This document shows positions 1-6,245 of a stretch of 7,212 bases of DNA, in pieces. Where the stretch lies: positions 691 through 7,902 of the forward strand of contig DCVB01000039.1 of NCBI GenBank assembly GCA_002327965.1, written 5' to 3'. A model generated the notes under the pieces. It did no database searches and had not been told where the DNA came from. It saw only the letters and a list, made by a program, of their open reading frames with translations. Within the stretch, counting starts at the first letter, position 1. Every line of letters begins with the position of its first letter. This stretch comes from Candidatus Aminicenantes bacterium UBA2199 (GTDB taxonomy: Bacteria; Acidobacteriota; Aminicenantia; UBA2199). Made by a program: the position numbers and the translations under genes.

Positions 1-420
1 CAGGGCGTCGAGATCAACGACAAGCACATCGAGATCATCATCCGCCAGATGATCAAGTGGCGCCGCATCGAGGAGACCGGCGACACGCAGTTCATCCCCG
101 ACCAGATCATCGAGAAGTGGAAGTTCGAGGAGGAGAACGCCCGCGTCGAGGCCGAGGGCGGCCGCCCGGCCAAGGCCAAGCCGGCGCTGCTGCCCATCTC
201 GCGCGCGGCGCTGGCCAACGACAGCTTCCTCTCGGCCGCCGCTTTCCAGGAAACGACACGCGTGCTGACCGACGCCGCCATCGCCGGCAAGGAAGACCAT
301 CTGCTGGGCATCAAGGAGAACGTGACCATGGGCCGGCTGATCCCCGCCGGCACCGGCTACTCCTACTACCAGCAGGTCGAGCACGACAAGGTGGAAGACA
401 AGTTTACCATCGCGAAATAG
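1..420 (+). CDS. rpoC: DNA-directed RNA polymerase subunit beta', C-terminal end (5' truncated)
   Basis: The gene enters from the left edge in frame at base 1 and ends at TAG 418-420, leaving 139 residues. They match the extreme C-terminus of bacterial beta': GVEINDKHIEIIIRQM at the start (the DKHIEVIVRQM block of the family), then SFLSAAAFQETTRVLTDAA, and GLIKEN-like LLGIKENVTMGRLIPAGTG near the end. This is the last part of the Rpb1 domain 5 region, which packs near the active-site module and the omega-binding end of the enzyme. RNA polymerase transcribes DNA in the cytoplasm. The tail after the PAGTG motif is short (about 20 residues), so there is no long E. coli-like extension. In many bacteria rpoC is followed by rpsL and rpsG; here a 155-base spacer and an unrelated peptidase gene follow. 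The identification is secure; only the N-terminal extent is unseen. Confidence 0.96.
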   Translation, partial: QGVEINDKHIEIIIRQMIKWRRIEETGDTQFIPDQIIEKWKFEEENARVEAEGGRPAKAKPALLPISRAALANDSFLSAAAFQETTRVLTDAAIAGKEDHLLGIKENVTMGRLIPAGTGYSYYQQVEHDKVEDKFTIAK

Positions 421-430
421 AACGACCTGT

Positions 431-448
431 CAGTGACAGTGACAGTGG
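431..448. repeat. Three-copy CAGTGA hexamer microrepeat
   Basis: CAGTGA occurs at 431-436 and 437-442, followed by the variant CAGTGG at 443-448. The 11-mer GTGACAGTGAC inside it (433-443) recurs at 2803-2813 behind the peptidase gene. A small dyad, TGGTC-N5-GACCA (446-450/456-460), overlaps the end but has no T-tract after it. The function is unknown. It may be part of an intergenic repeat family. Confidence 0.6.
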
Positions 449-475
449 TCGTAATGACCAAGGGAATCGGTTTAG

Positions 476-544
476 GGCGCAAGGCTTAAGGTTTAAGGGA
501 AGAGCGGAATTCCACCTTTCGCCTTAAGCCCTGAACCTTACGCC
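476..544. repeat. Imperfect inverted repeat of AAGGNTT heptamers between rpoC and the peptidase gene
   Basis: The arms 476-498 and 522-544 (23 nt each, 23-nt loop) can pair with 18 Watson-Crick pairs, 2 G-U pairs and 3 mismatches. The left arm reads as heptamers AAGGCTT, AAGGTTT and AAGGG. The reverse complement of the right arm reads AAGGTTC, AGGGCTT and AAGG. It lies between rpoC and the next promoter, so the RNA hairpin could help end rpoC transcription. However, the downstream bases contain no clean T-run, so an intrinsic terminator is only one possibility. A dispersed intergenic repeat is the other. Confidence 0.5.
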
Positions 545-568
545 GATTTCACTTCTTACCCGACACGC

Positions 569-579
569 GTCACGATGGC
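569..579. repeat. Left copy of a short inverted repeat flanking the peptidase gene
   Basis: GTCACGATGGC here is the exact reverse complement of 2783-2793, just behind the peptidase stop codon. Similarity extends outward through ACAC (563-566 versus the reverse complement of 2795-2798), with a 2-base insertion in this copy. It lies immediately upstream of the -35 element of the peptidase promoter. Confidence 0.5.
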
Positions 580-583
580 GCGG

Positions 584-613
584 TTGAACCCAGCAGCGGA
601 TTCCGCGTATAAT
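584..613 (+). promoter_or_regulatory. Sigma70-type promoter of the prolyl oligopeptidase gene
   Basis: A perfect TATAAT -10 box lies at 608-613. TTGAAC at 584-589 (4 of 6 matches to TTGACA) sits 18 bases upstream as the -35 box. Transcription would start near 620, giving a leader of about 36 nt before the ATG at 656. The position also argues against the upstream in-frame ATG at 575, which would lie outside the transcript. Confidence 0.65.
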
Positions 614-642
614 ACTTTTCTGCACCGCTACCCAAACATAAT

Positions 643-649
643 GAGGAGG
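643..649 (+). promoter_or_regulatory. Ribosome binding site deciding the peptidase start
   Basis: GAGGAGG is a near-complete Shine-Dalgarno sequence with 6 bases before the ATG at 656. The in-frame ATG at 641 overlaps this site and cannot use it, and the GTG at 653 is only 3 bases away. ATG 656 is therefore preferred. Confidence 0.8.
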
Positions 650-655
650 CATGTG

Positions 656-2779
656 ATGAAGAGAATCCTGTTTTCTGTTCTGCTGGTGGCCGTCCTGGCC
701 ATTTTCCTGGCCGCGGGCAACGGGGACGAAGAGAAAAAGATCGTTTATCCCCAAACGAAAAAGGTGGACGTGGTCGACGACTACCACGGCACGAAGGTTC
801 CCGACCCCTACCGCTGGCTCGAGGACGACAACGCCCCCGAGGTCAAGGCCTGGGTCGAGAAGCAGAACCGGCTTACCTTCGGCTATCTCAACGCCATCCC
901 CTGTCGCCCCGCCATCGCCAGGCGCCTGGAGGAGCTGTTCAACTACCCGCGCTACTCCGCTCCGTTCCGGGTGGGGGAGTACTACTTTTTCGCCAAGAAC
1001 GACGGCTTGCAGAACCAGTCGGTCACCTATTACCAGAAAGGGCTGGACGGCGAGCCGCGGGTGTTCATCGATCCCAACGCCCTGTCGGCCGACGGGACGG
1101 TCCGGATCGGACTGCTGGGAGAGTCGCGGGACGACCGCTACATGGCCATCGCCCGCTCCGAGGCCGGCTCCGACTGGCAGGAGATCCGCGTCATGGAGAT
1201 CGCCGGCCGCCGCGAGCTTCCCGACCGCCTGCGCTGGGTGAAATTCTCCGGCGCCGGCTGGAGCGGCGATGGCTTTTTTTACTCCCGCTATGAAGCCCCC
1301 AAAGAGGGCGAGGAGCTGAAGGCCAAGAACGAGAACCAGAAGGTTTACTACCACAGGCTGGGCGATCCCCAGGAGAAAGACACGCTGGTTTTCGCCGATC
1401 CCGAGCACCCGCTGCGCTATTACGGCGCCGGGGTTTCCGAGGACGGGCGCTTCCTTTTCCTGCATGCCTCGGAGGGGACCCATGGCTCCGAGATCCGTTT
1501 CCGCGACCTGGGCAAAGAGGACGATTCCTTCCACCTCCTGTGCCCGGGATTTGAATTCGATTACATGCCGGTCGACAACATCGGCGATACGTTCCTGGTC
1601 CACACCAACGACGGCGCGGCCAATTACCGCCTGGTGGCCATCGACGGGTCCAACCCCGCGAAAGAGAACTGGCGGACGGTCATTCCCGAGAACCAGGATG
1701 TCCTGCAGGGCGTCGGCAGCGCCGGCGGCAAGCTCTTCTGCCACTACCTTAAGGACGTGACCACGCGCATCCGCCAGCATGACCTGTCGGGAAAACTGGA
1801 GCGCGAGATCGCCCTGCCGGGGCTGGGATCGGCCGGCGGCTTCGGCGGCAAGAAGGAGGAGACGACCCTGTTCTACACCTTCACCTCCTTCAATTACCCG
1901 CCGGTGATCTTCCGCTACGACATTGCCTCGGGCGAAAGCACGCTGTTCCGCAAGAGCGAGGCCAAGTTCAGTCCCGAGGACTATGAGGTCAGGCAGGTGT
2001 TCTACGCCAGCAAGGACGGCACCCGGGTGCCGATGTTCGTCGTCCACAAGAAAGGGCTGAAACTGGACGGCGCGAACCCCGCCTTTCTTTACGCCTACGG
2101 CGGCTTCAACGCCAGCATGTCCCCCTACTTCAGCGCCGAAAAGCTCGTGTTCCTGGAGAACGGCGGCGTCTTTGCCGTGGCCAACATCCGCGGCGGTGGC
2201 GAATACGGCGAAGCCTGGCACCGCGCCGGCATGCTGGAGAAGAAGCAGAACGTGTTCGACGATTTCATCGCCGCCGCCGAGTTCCTGGTGAGCGAGAAAT
2301 ACACCCGCCCGGAAAAGCTGGCCATCGCCGGCGGCTCCAACGGCGGGCTGCTGGTGGGCGCCGTCATGACCCAGCGCCCCGAGATGTTCAAGGTGGCCTT
2401 GCCGGCCGTCGGCGTCATGGACATGCTGCGTTACCACAAGTTCACCGTCGGCTGGGGCTGGGCCGTGGAGTACGGCTCCAGCGACCGCGCCGACCAGTTC
2501 AAGTACCTGCATGCCTACTCGCCACTGCACAACCTCAAGGACGGAGTGCGCTACCCGGCCACGCTGGTGACCACCGCCGACCACGACGACCGCGTCTTCC
2601 CGGCCCACTCCTTCAAGTTCGCCGCCGCCCTGCAGGAGAAGCACAAGGGGGCCAACCCGGTGCTGATCCGCGTCGAGACGCGCTCGGGCCACGGCTCCTC
2701 CAACCTGCGCAAGGCCATCGAGATCTCGGCCGACTCCTGGGCCTTCGTGTTCAAGAACCTGGGGATGGAGTGCCGGTAG
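656..2779 (+). CDS. Exported prolyl oligopeptidase (S9A family serine peptidase)
   Basis: This 707-residue protein, the usual length for the family, should cut short peptides after proline. Residues 1 to about 20 form a signal peptide: MKRI, then a hydrophobic core LFSVLLVAVLAIFLAA. No lipobox cysteine is visible, so a periplasmic location is inferred. The N-terminal propeller domain starts with the family signature DDYHGTKVPDPYRWLEDD (about residues 40-58) and runs to about 430. The alpha/beta hydrolase domain follows, with YGGF (Tyr481, oxyanion site), GGSNGG (nucleophile Ser561), Trp602 in GWGW (proline pocket), DHDDRV (Asp644, Arg646) and SGHG (His679). All correspond in order and spacing to porcine Ser554, Trp595, Asp641, Arg643 and His680, so activity is expected. 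The gene has its own promoter and terminator. Oligopeptidase B is less likely because the pocket residues match the proline-specific enzyme. Confidence 0.95.
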   Translation: MKRILFSVLLVAVLAIFLAAGNGDEEKKIVYPQTKKVDVVDDYHGTKVPDPYRWLEDDNAPEVKAWVEKQNRLTFGYLNAIPCRPAIARRLEELFNYPRYSAPFRVGEYYFFAKNDGLQNQSVTYYQKGLDGEPRVFIDPNALSADGTVRIGLLGESRDDRYMAIARSEAGSDWQEIRVMEIAGRRELPDRLRWVKFSGAGWSGDGFFYSRYEAPKEGEELKAKNENQKVYYHRLGDPQEKDTLVFADPEHPLRYYGAGVSEDGRFLFLHASEGTHGSEIRFRDLGKEDDSFHLLCPGFEFDYMPVDNIGDTFLVHTNDGAANYRLVAIDGSNPAKENWRTVIPENQDVLQGVGSAGGKLFCHYLKDVTTRIRQHDLSGKLEREIALPGLGSAGGFGGKKEETTLFYTFTSFNYPPVIFRYDIASGESTLFRKSEAKFSPEDYEVRQVFYASKDGTRVPMFVVHKKGLKLDGANPAFLYAYGGFNASMSPYFSAEKLVFLENGGVFAVANIRGGGEYGEAWHRAGMLEKKQNVFDDFIAAAEFLVSEKYTRPEKLAIAGGSNGGLLVGAVMTQRPEMFKVALPAVGVMDMLRYHKFTVGWGWAVEYGSSDRADQFKYLHAYSPLHNLKDGVRYPATLVTTADHDDRVFPAHSFKFAAALQEKHKGANPVLIRVETRSGHGSSNLRKAIEISADSWAFVFKNLGMECR

Positions 2780-2782
2780 CGA

Positions 2783-2830
2783 GCCATCGTGACGTGTAAC
2801 GCGTGACAGTGACGCGGAAGCCATCACGAC
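2783..2830. repeat. GTGAC-rich repeat cluster behind the peptidase gene, with the right copy of the flanking inverted repeat
   Basis: GCCATCGTGAC (2783-2793) is the reverse complement of 569-579. GTGAC recurs at 2789-2793, 2803-2807 and 2809-2813. GTGACAGTGAC (2803-2813) also occurs at 433-443. A variant, GCCATCACGAC, closes the cluster (2820-2830). The cluster begins four bases after the stop codon and ends before the terminator hairpin. Confidence 0.5.
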
Positions 2831-2839
2831 GATTTGTAC

Positions 2840-2869
2840 AGGGCGGCCCGCCAGGGCCGCCCTTATTTT
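2840..2869 (+). terminator. Intrinsic terminator of the peptidase gene
   Basis: A perfect 10-bp GC-rich stem (2840-2849 paired with 2854-2863) closes a GCCA loop and is followed by TATTTT. It lies 60 bases after the stop codon and separates the peptidase transcript from the receptor downstream. Confidence 0.9.
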
Positions 2870-2911
2870 GCCCGGCCGAAGACCGGGGAACTTTGAATTC
2901 GGAAAGCATAT

Positions 2912-2949
2912 AATTTCAAGCAGCGAATTCCGGATTCATTGCTGAAATT
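2912..2949. repeat. Interrupted dyad in the upstream region of receptor 1
   Basis: AATTTCA (2912-2918) pairs with TGAAATT (2943-2949) and, after a one-base bulge at 2919, GCA (2920-2922) pairs with TGC (2940-2942). An inner GAAT/ATTC pair (2925-2928/2934-2937) continues the symmetry. The centre is about 205 bases upstream of the predicted start of receptor 1 transcription, within the usual range for activator sites of sigma54 promoters. No function is proven. Confidence 0.4.
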
Positions 2950-2995
2950 TCCTTTCTTACTCTATTTCTCTATCTCTTTATCTTTCTCTATCTCT
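2946..2995. other. G-free pyrimidine tract with a 13-nt direct repeat
   Basis: This stretch of about 50 bases contains no G and is mostly T and C. TTTCTCTATCTCT occurs exactly at 2965-2977 and again at 2983-2995, 18 bases apart. It lies inside the 290-base gap between the peptidase terminator and receptor 1. Its origin may be slippage. A role as unstructured leader RNA is unlikely, because the predicted transcription start lies downstream of it. Confidence 0.6.
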
Positions 2996-3015
2996 GCCAG
3001 CGATCGTTCCTGCCG

Positions 3016-3050
3016 TTCAATTTAATGGAATTTCACGGCCGTTCCGGCCG
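3016..3050. promoter_or_regulatory. Two palindromes, candidate activator sites of receptor 1
   Basis: TTC-n-ATT-n-AAT-n-GAA (3016-3030) is symmetric at every specified base, and CGGCCG-TTC-CGGCCG (3036-3050) is a perfect hairpin-type repeat. Their centres lie about 113 and 93 bases upstream of the predicted sigma54 start. That is where enhancer-binding proteins commonly bind. The symmetry is seen directly; the role is inferred. Confidence 0.35.
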
Positions 3051-3109
3051 CAGCGGCGAATATCCAAAAAAATGAAATCAAAGATGGCCGATAATAAAGG
3101 ATTATCAAT

Positions 3110-3125
3110 TGGCACGCAACATGCA
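3110..3125 (+). promoter_or_regulatory. Sigma54-type (-24/-12) promoter of receptor 1
   Basis: TGGCACG-N4-ATGCA matches the sigma54 consensus TGGCACG-N4-TTGCW at 11 of 12 specified positions. It has GG at 3111-3112 and GC at 3123-3124 separated by exactly 10 bases. Transcription would begin near 3136, leaving about 25 nt before ATG 3161. An ATG at 3131 in the same frame would then lie upstream of the transcript. Confidence 0.7.
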
Positions 3126-3150
3126 TTGTCATGGGCGAAATAAATTATAT

Positions 3151-3155
3151 GGAGG
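3151..3155 (+). promoter_or_regulatory. Ribosome binding site deciding the receptor 1 start
   Basis: GGAGG lies 5 bases before ATG 3161. The earlier in-frame ATGs at 3131 and 3149 have no such site, and starting at either would put extra residues in front of the signal peptide. Confidence 0.8.
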
Positions 3156-3160
3156 TTCAA

Positions 3161-6007
3161 ATGACCAAGAAAACCTGTTTCGCCCTGCTGTTTCTGCTCG
3201 CAGCCTGGACGACCGCGTTCGGGCAGTCCAGCCAGACCGGCACCCTGACCGGTGTTGTCTCCATGGATGACGGCGTGTCCATCCCGGGCGTGACCGTGGT
3301 CATCACGTCGCCGGCACTGGTGATCGGCAGGATGACCGCCGTGACCAACGAGAACGGCGTCTACCGTTTTCCCAACCTGCCCCCGGGCCTGTATGATCTG
3401 GCCTTTGAACTGGAAAGCTTCCGCCCCGTCATTCGCAAGGACATCCGCGTCAACGCCGCGCAGACCTTCACCGTCAACGCCACCATGCGCCAGGAAGAGA
3501 TCAAGGAAGCGATCGTGGTCACCGGCCAGAGCCCCACGGTGGACACGCAGCGCCAGACGCGCGCGGCCAACTTCGACGTGCAGTTCCTGAAGGGGCTGCC
3601 CGCTCCCCGCAACCTGGCCAACTTCATCAACATGGCGCCGGGGCTGATCGCCGACGACGTCGGTGGCGGCTCGTCGGCCGCCGGCTCGGCCACCATGGAC
3701 AACTCGGTCAACCTGGACGGCGTCAACCTGGGCGACCCGGCCACCGGCCTGCAAAATGTCACCTTCGGCCTGGACATCATGGAAGAGATCTCGGTGCAGA
3801 CCGGCGGCCTGTCGGCCGAGTACGGTTCGGTGCGCGGCGCCATGGTCAATGTCGTCACCAAGTCGGGCGGCAATCGCGTCACCGGCAACGCCTCGTTCTA
3901 CTTCAACCACGAGGACCTGGTGGGCAACAACCGCCAGGGAACCGTGCTGGAGGATGAGGGCCTGACCGGCAACCACCGCCAGCTCGAGCCCGCCTTCTCC
4001 ATCGGCGGCCCGATTGTCAAGGACAAGCTATGGTTCTTCGCCTCGGCCACCTACAAGGACACCCAGCGCTTCGTTAGCGGCTTCCCCTACAACACGACGG
4101 AGCCGGCGGCCATCAAAATCACCCAGCCGCTGCCCTACATCAAGCTGACCTTCCAGCCCAACCAGCAGAACAAGTTCACCCTCTCCTACAATTACTCCGA
4201 CCAGCTCAACAACAACCGCTTCGCCAACCGCTACCACACCGAGAATAATACCTGCAAGCAGACCACCCCGACCCACGTGGTCAACGCCAACTGGAACCGC
4301 TACTTCGGCGAGAACATGTACGCCAACTTCAAGGTCGGCGTCAGCCAGTTCCAGATGAACCTCGACTCCAATCTCGATGCCCCCTTCTATTACGACCTGT
4401 ACACCTACCGCTACCTGGACAAGGGCGGCGCCTGGCGCACCCAGGACCACAACTCGCGCGACCGCTACAATTTCAACGTTGACGCCACCACTTTCATCGA
4501 CGACTTCCTGGGCACTCATGAGCTGAAGGTCGGCGGCGAGGCGCAGCTGGCCCGCGTCAACTGGCTCGTCTACGGCAAGCCCGACCCCGTCTCCGGCTGC
4601 CATTACAATGCCATGCTCGGCGAGGACTATTACTTCTACGGTCTGGTCCTGCAGGGCGGCGGCTTCGACCGCAAGGACAACATGGACGACTACTTCGCGT
4701 TCGTCCAGGACACCTGGCGCGTCAACCGCCACCTGACACTGAACCTCGGCCTGCGCCTGGAGTACAACTCGCTGACCTGGCCCGAGCAGGGCGACGGCGG
4801 CCCCATCACCCTTCCCGGTGCCCTCAGCTACCTGACGGTCAACCGCACGGTCAGCGAGCCGATCCAGGGCCTCTCCTGGACCACGCTGGCCCCGCGCCTG
4901 GGCCTCATTTACGATCTGACCGGCGACAACAAGACCCTGGCCAAGGCTTCCTGGTCGCGCTACACCATGCCCAATCAGGTGGGCTGGATCAACGAGGCCC
5001 ATCCCAACGGCTGGATCACCTACTTTGTCAACCTTGATCCAGACGGTACGCCCATCCCTAATTCCGAAACGCCGCTGTGGCTGCCCACCTCCACCAAGTT
5101 GGGCTATGGCGACTACAAGCTCAAGGCTCCCTATACCGATGAACTAACGGTCGGCCTGGAGCGCGAGCTGTTCACCGACTGGTCGGCCGGAGCCCGCTTC
5201 ATCCGCAAGTGGGACCGCAACCTGATGCACATGGTCGACGCCGCCCAGCTCGACATGGACAAGCTGATGGGCAGCGGCGAACTCGACTGGAGCAAGAACT
5301 GGGTGGCCCGGACCGGCATCGACCCCTTCGACGGCAAGACCGTCACGTTTTTCAGCAAGATCGACACTCGGGTCAAGGAGTGCCATATCGTCAATCCGCC
5401 CGGGGCCGAGCGCAACTTCTCCGGCATGGAGCTCACCCTGAACAAGCGCTTCAGCCACGGCTGGGCCCTGAACACCTCCTATGTCTACGGCAAGAGCACC
5501 GGCCTCATCTCGCTGGGCCGCGGCGCCGCCGCGCTGGGCACGTCCAGCCTGTTCCAGGACCCGAACGCCCACATCAACGCCTACGGCACGCTCGACCTCG
5601 ACTCCCGCCACCAATTCAAGGTGCAGGGCCTGTGGGCCGGTCCACTGGGCATCAACCTCAGCGGCTACTTCCGCTACCTGAGCGGCGGCACCTATACGCG
5701 CACCGTCACCTCGCGCTTCATGGGAGTGACGGTCTCCCAGAGCCGCGGCGGAGTGGTCGTCAACGCCGAGGAGCGCGGCTCGCGCCGCCTGCCCGATACC
5801 GTGCAGCTTGACATGCGCCTGGAGAAAGCCTTCAAGATCAAGAAGGTCACGCTGGCCGCATTCGCCGACTGCTTCAACGTCTTCAACCGGGGCGTGGCCA
5901 CCTCGGTGTGGAACAACTCCAGCAACCCCACCTACGAATTCGACCGCATGCTGACCATCAATAATCCGCGCATGTTCCAGCTGGGAGCCCGCATCGAGTT
6001 CAACTAG
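3161..6007 (+). CDS. Oar-type TonB-dependent outer membrane receptor (receptor 1)
   Basis: This 948-residue protein should form an outer membrane beta-barrel that imports a substrate using TonB energy; the substrate cannot be told from sequence. Residues 1-21 are a signal peptide (MTKK, hydrophobic core, cleavage likely after AFG). Residues about 26-108 are a carboxypeptidase-regulatory-like beta-sandwich (TGTLTGVV, IPGVTVVI, TNENGVYRFPNLPPGLY). EAIVVTG (116-122) resembles a TonB box. The plug follows to about 245, with NLDGVNLGDP, EISVQTGGLSAEYG and VVTKSGGNRVTG. The barrel fills the rest, with typical strands such as FAFVQDTW (about 512), APRLGL (577-582) and NFSGMELTLNKRF. It ends MFQLGARIEFN, an aromatic-rich barrel end. 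It has a sigma54-type promoter and its own terminator. Receptor 2 downstream is a close paralogue. Family assignment is firm, but the symbol oar is not justified. Confidence 0.95.
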   Translation: MTKKTCFALLFLLAAWTTAFGQSSQTGTLTGVVSMDDGVSIPGVTVVITSPALVIGRMTAVTNENGVYRFPNLPPGLYDLAFELESFRPVIRKDIRVNAAQTFTVNATMRQEEIKEAIVVTGQSPTVDTQRQTRAANFDVQFLKGLPAPRNLANFINMAPGLIADDVGGGSSAAGSATMDNSVNLDGVNLGDPATGLQNVTFGLDIMEEISVQTGGLSAEYGSVRGAMVNVVTKSGGNRVTGNASFYFNHEDLVGNNRQGTVLEDEGLTGNHRQLEPAFSIGGPIVKDKLWFFASATYKDTQRFVSGFPYNTTEPAAIKITQPLPYIKLTFQPNQQNKFTLSYNYSDQLNNNRFANRYHTENNTCKQTTPTHVVNANWNRYFGENMYANFKVGVSQFQMNLDSNLDAPFYYDLYTYRYLDKGGAWRTQDHNSRDRYNFNVDATTFIDDFLGTHELKVGGEAQLARVNWLVYGKPDPVSGCHYNAMLGEDYYFYGLVLQGGGFDRKDNMDDYFAFVQDTWRVNRHLTLNLGLRLEYNSLTWPEQGDGGPITLPGALSYLTVNRTVSEPIQGLSWTTLAPRLGLIYDLTGDNKTLAKASWSRYTMPNQVGWINEAHPNGWITYFVNLDPDGTPIPNSETPLWLPTSTKLGYGDYKLKAPYTDELTVGLERELFTDWSAGARFIRKWDRNLMHMVDAAQLDMDKLMGSGELDWSKNWVARTGIDPFDGKTVTFFSKIDTRVKECHIVNPPGAERNFSGMELTLNKRFSHGWALNTSYVYGKSTGLISLGRGAAALGTSSLFQDPNAHINAYGTLDLDSRHQFKVQGLWAGPLGINLSGYFRYLSGGTYTRTVTSRFMGVTVSQSRGGVVVNAEERGSRRLPDTVQLDMRLEKAFKIKKVTLAAFADCFNVFNRGVATSVWNNSSNPTYEFDRMLTINNPRMFQLGARIEFN
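3221..4007 (+). repeat. Duplicated receptor segment, copy 1 (pairs with 6444-7212)
   Basis: From the predicted mature N-terminus (GQSSQTG) onward this segment aligns with 6444-7212 with a single 6-codon difference. By hand count 216 of 250 aligned residues are identical. Identical DNA blocks include 42 bases (3536-3577 = 6759-6800) and 41 bases (3785-3825 = 6990-7030). Copy 2 is cut off by the window edge. Confidence 0.9.
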
Positions 6008-6036
6008 GCTCAAGGCTTTAAACCATCTGCCATTCG

Positions 6037-6067
6037 GGGGGGCACTGCGGTGCCCCCCTTTTTTTTT
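6037..6067 (+). terminator. Intrinsic terminator of receptor 1
   Basis: A perfect 9-bp stem (6037-6045 paired with 6050-6058) with a TGCG loop is followed by nine T residues (6059-6067). It begins 30 bases after the stop codon. It should largely stop read-through into receptor 2. Confidence 0.95.
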
Positions 6068-6128
6068 CAATCGACAAAACATGCCGAGCTGATGAGGAAA
6101 GTCCAGGGAATCCCGCAACTTGCCTTGA

Positions 6129-6184
6129 GCGCATTCTCCGGGGCGGCATGAGCCCCAGCGGCGCCCCGCCCGGTATGAATGCGT
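6129..6184. other. Long GC-rich hairpin in the spacer between the two receptors
   Basis: The outer stem pairs 6129-6136 with 6177-6184 (7 Watson-Crick pairs and one G-U). The inner stem pairs CCGGG 6138-6142 with CCCGG 6169-6173. An alternative inner stem, CGGGGCG/CGCCCCG (6139-6145/6162-6168), competes with it. It stands out as a GC island next to AT-rich sequence. No T-run follows directly (the nearest, TTTTT, starts 12 bases later), so it is not a standard terminator. It lies upstream of the predicted start of receptor 2 transcription and so is not part of that leader. No known RNA family was recognised. Confidence 0.45.
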
Positions 6185-6245
6185 GCCGATCACCCTTTTT
6201 CCGGTTGCCGAACGAACAAAAGTTAAAAAAATAACGATAATAATC

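Noticed and set aside
57..527. A 156-codon frame overlapping the end of rpoC on the + strand
   Set aside because: It is an R/G/P-rich out-of-frame shadow of rpoC with no supporting motif.
575..655. N-terminal extension of the peptidase from ATG 575
   Set aside because: The TATAAT box lies inside it, the extension would precede the signal peptide, and the strong Shine-Dalgarno serves ATG 656.
524..2827. A 767-codon open frame on the minus strand covering the entire peptidase gene
   Set aside because: Its translation is low-complexity V/G/A/H/L-rich sequence with no recognisable domain. It is the antisense shadow of a GC-rich gene with a complete catalytic triad on the + strand.
2909..2914. 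TATAAT upstream of receptor 1 as a sigma70 promoter
   Set aside because: No acceptable -35 box lies 16-18 bases upstream (TTGAAT at 2893 is only 10 bases away), and it is about 250 bases from the start codon with a better sigma54 element close by.
3017..3976. Long minus-strand frames under receptor 1 (also 4028-5002 and 5144-6247)
   Set aside because: They are antisense shadows with the same V/G/A/H-rich composition, and no ribosome binding site or family motif was seen. The + strand carries a full receptor.
6088..6103. CTGATGA followed by GAAA, reminiscent of a hammerhead ribozyme core
   Set aside because: There is no stem II between the two motifs, and no flanking stems I and III could be drawn.
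6094..6104. GAGGAAAGTCC, identical to the conserved 5' core of RNase P RNA
   Set aside because: None of the other conserved RNase P segments, including the 3' ACAGAA core, follow in the spacer, and the length available is too short. It looks like a chance match.
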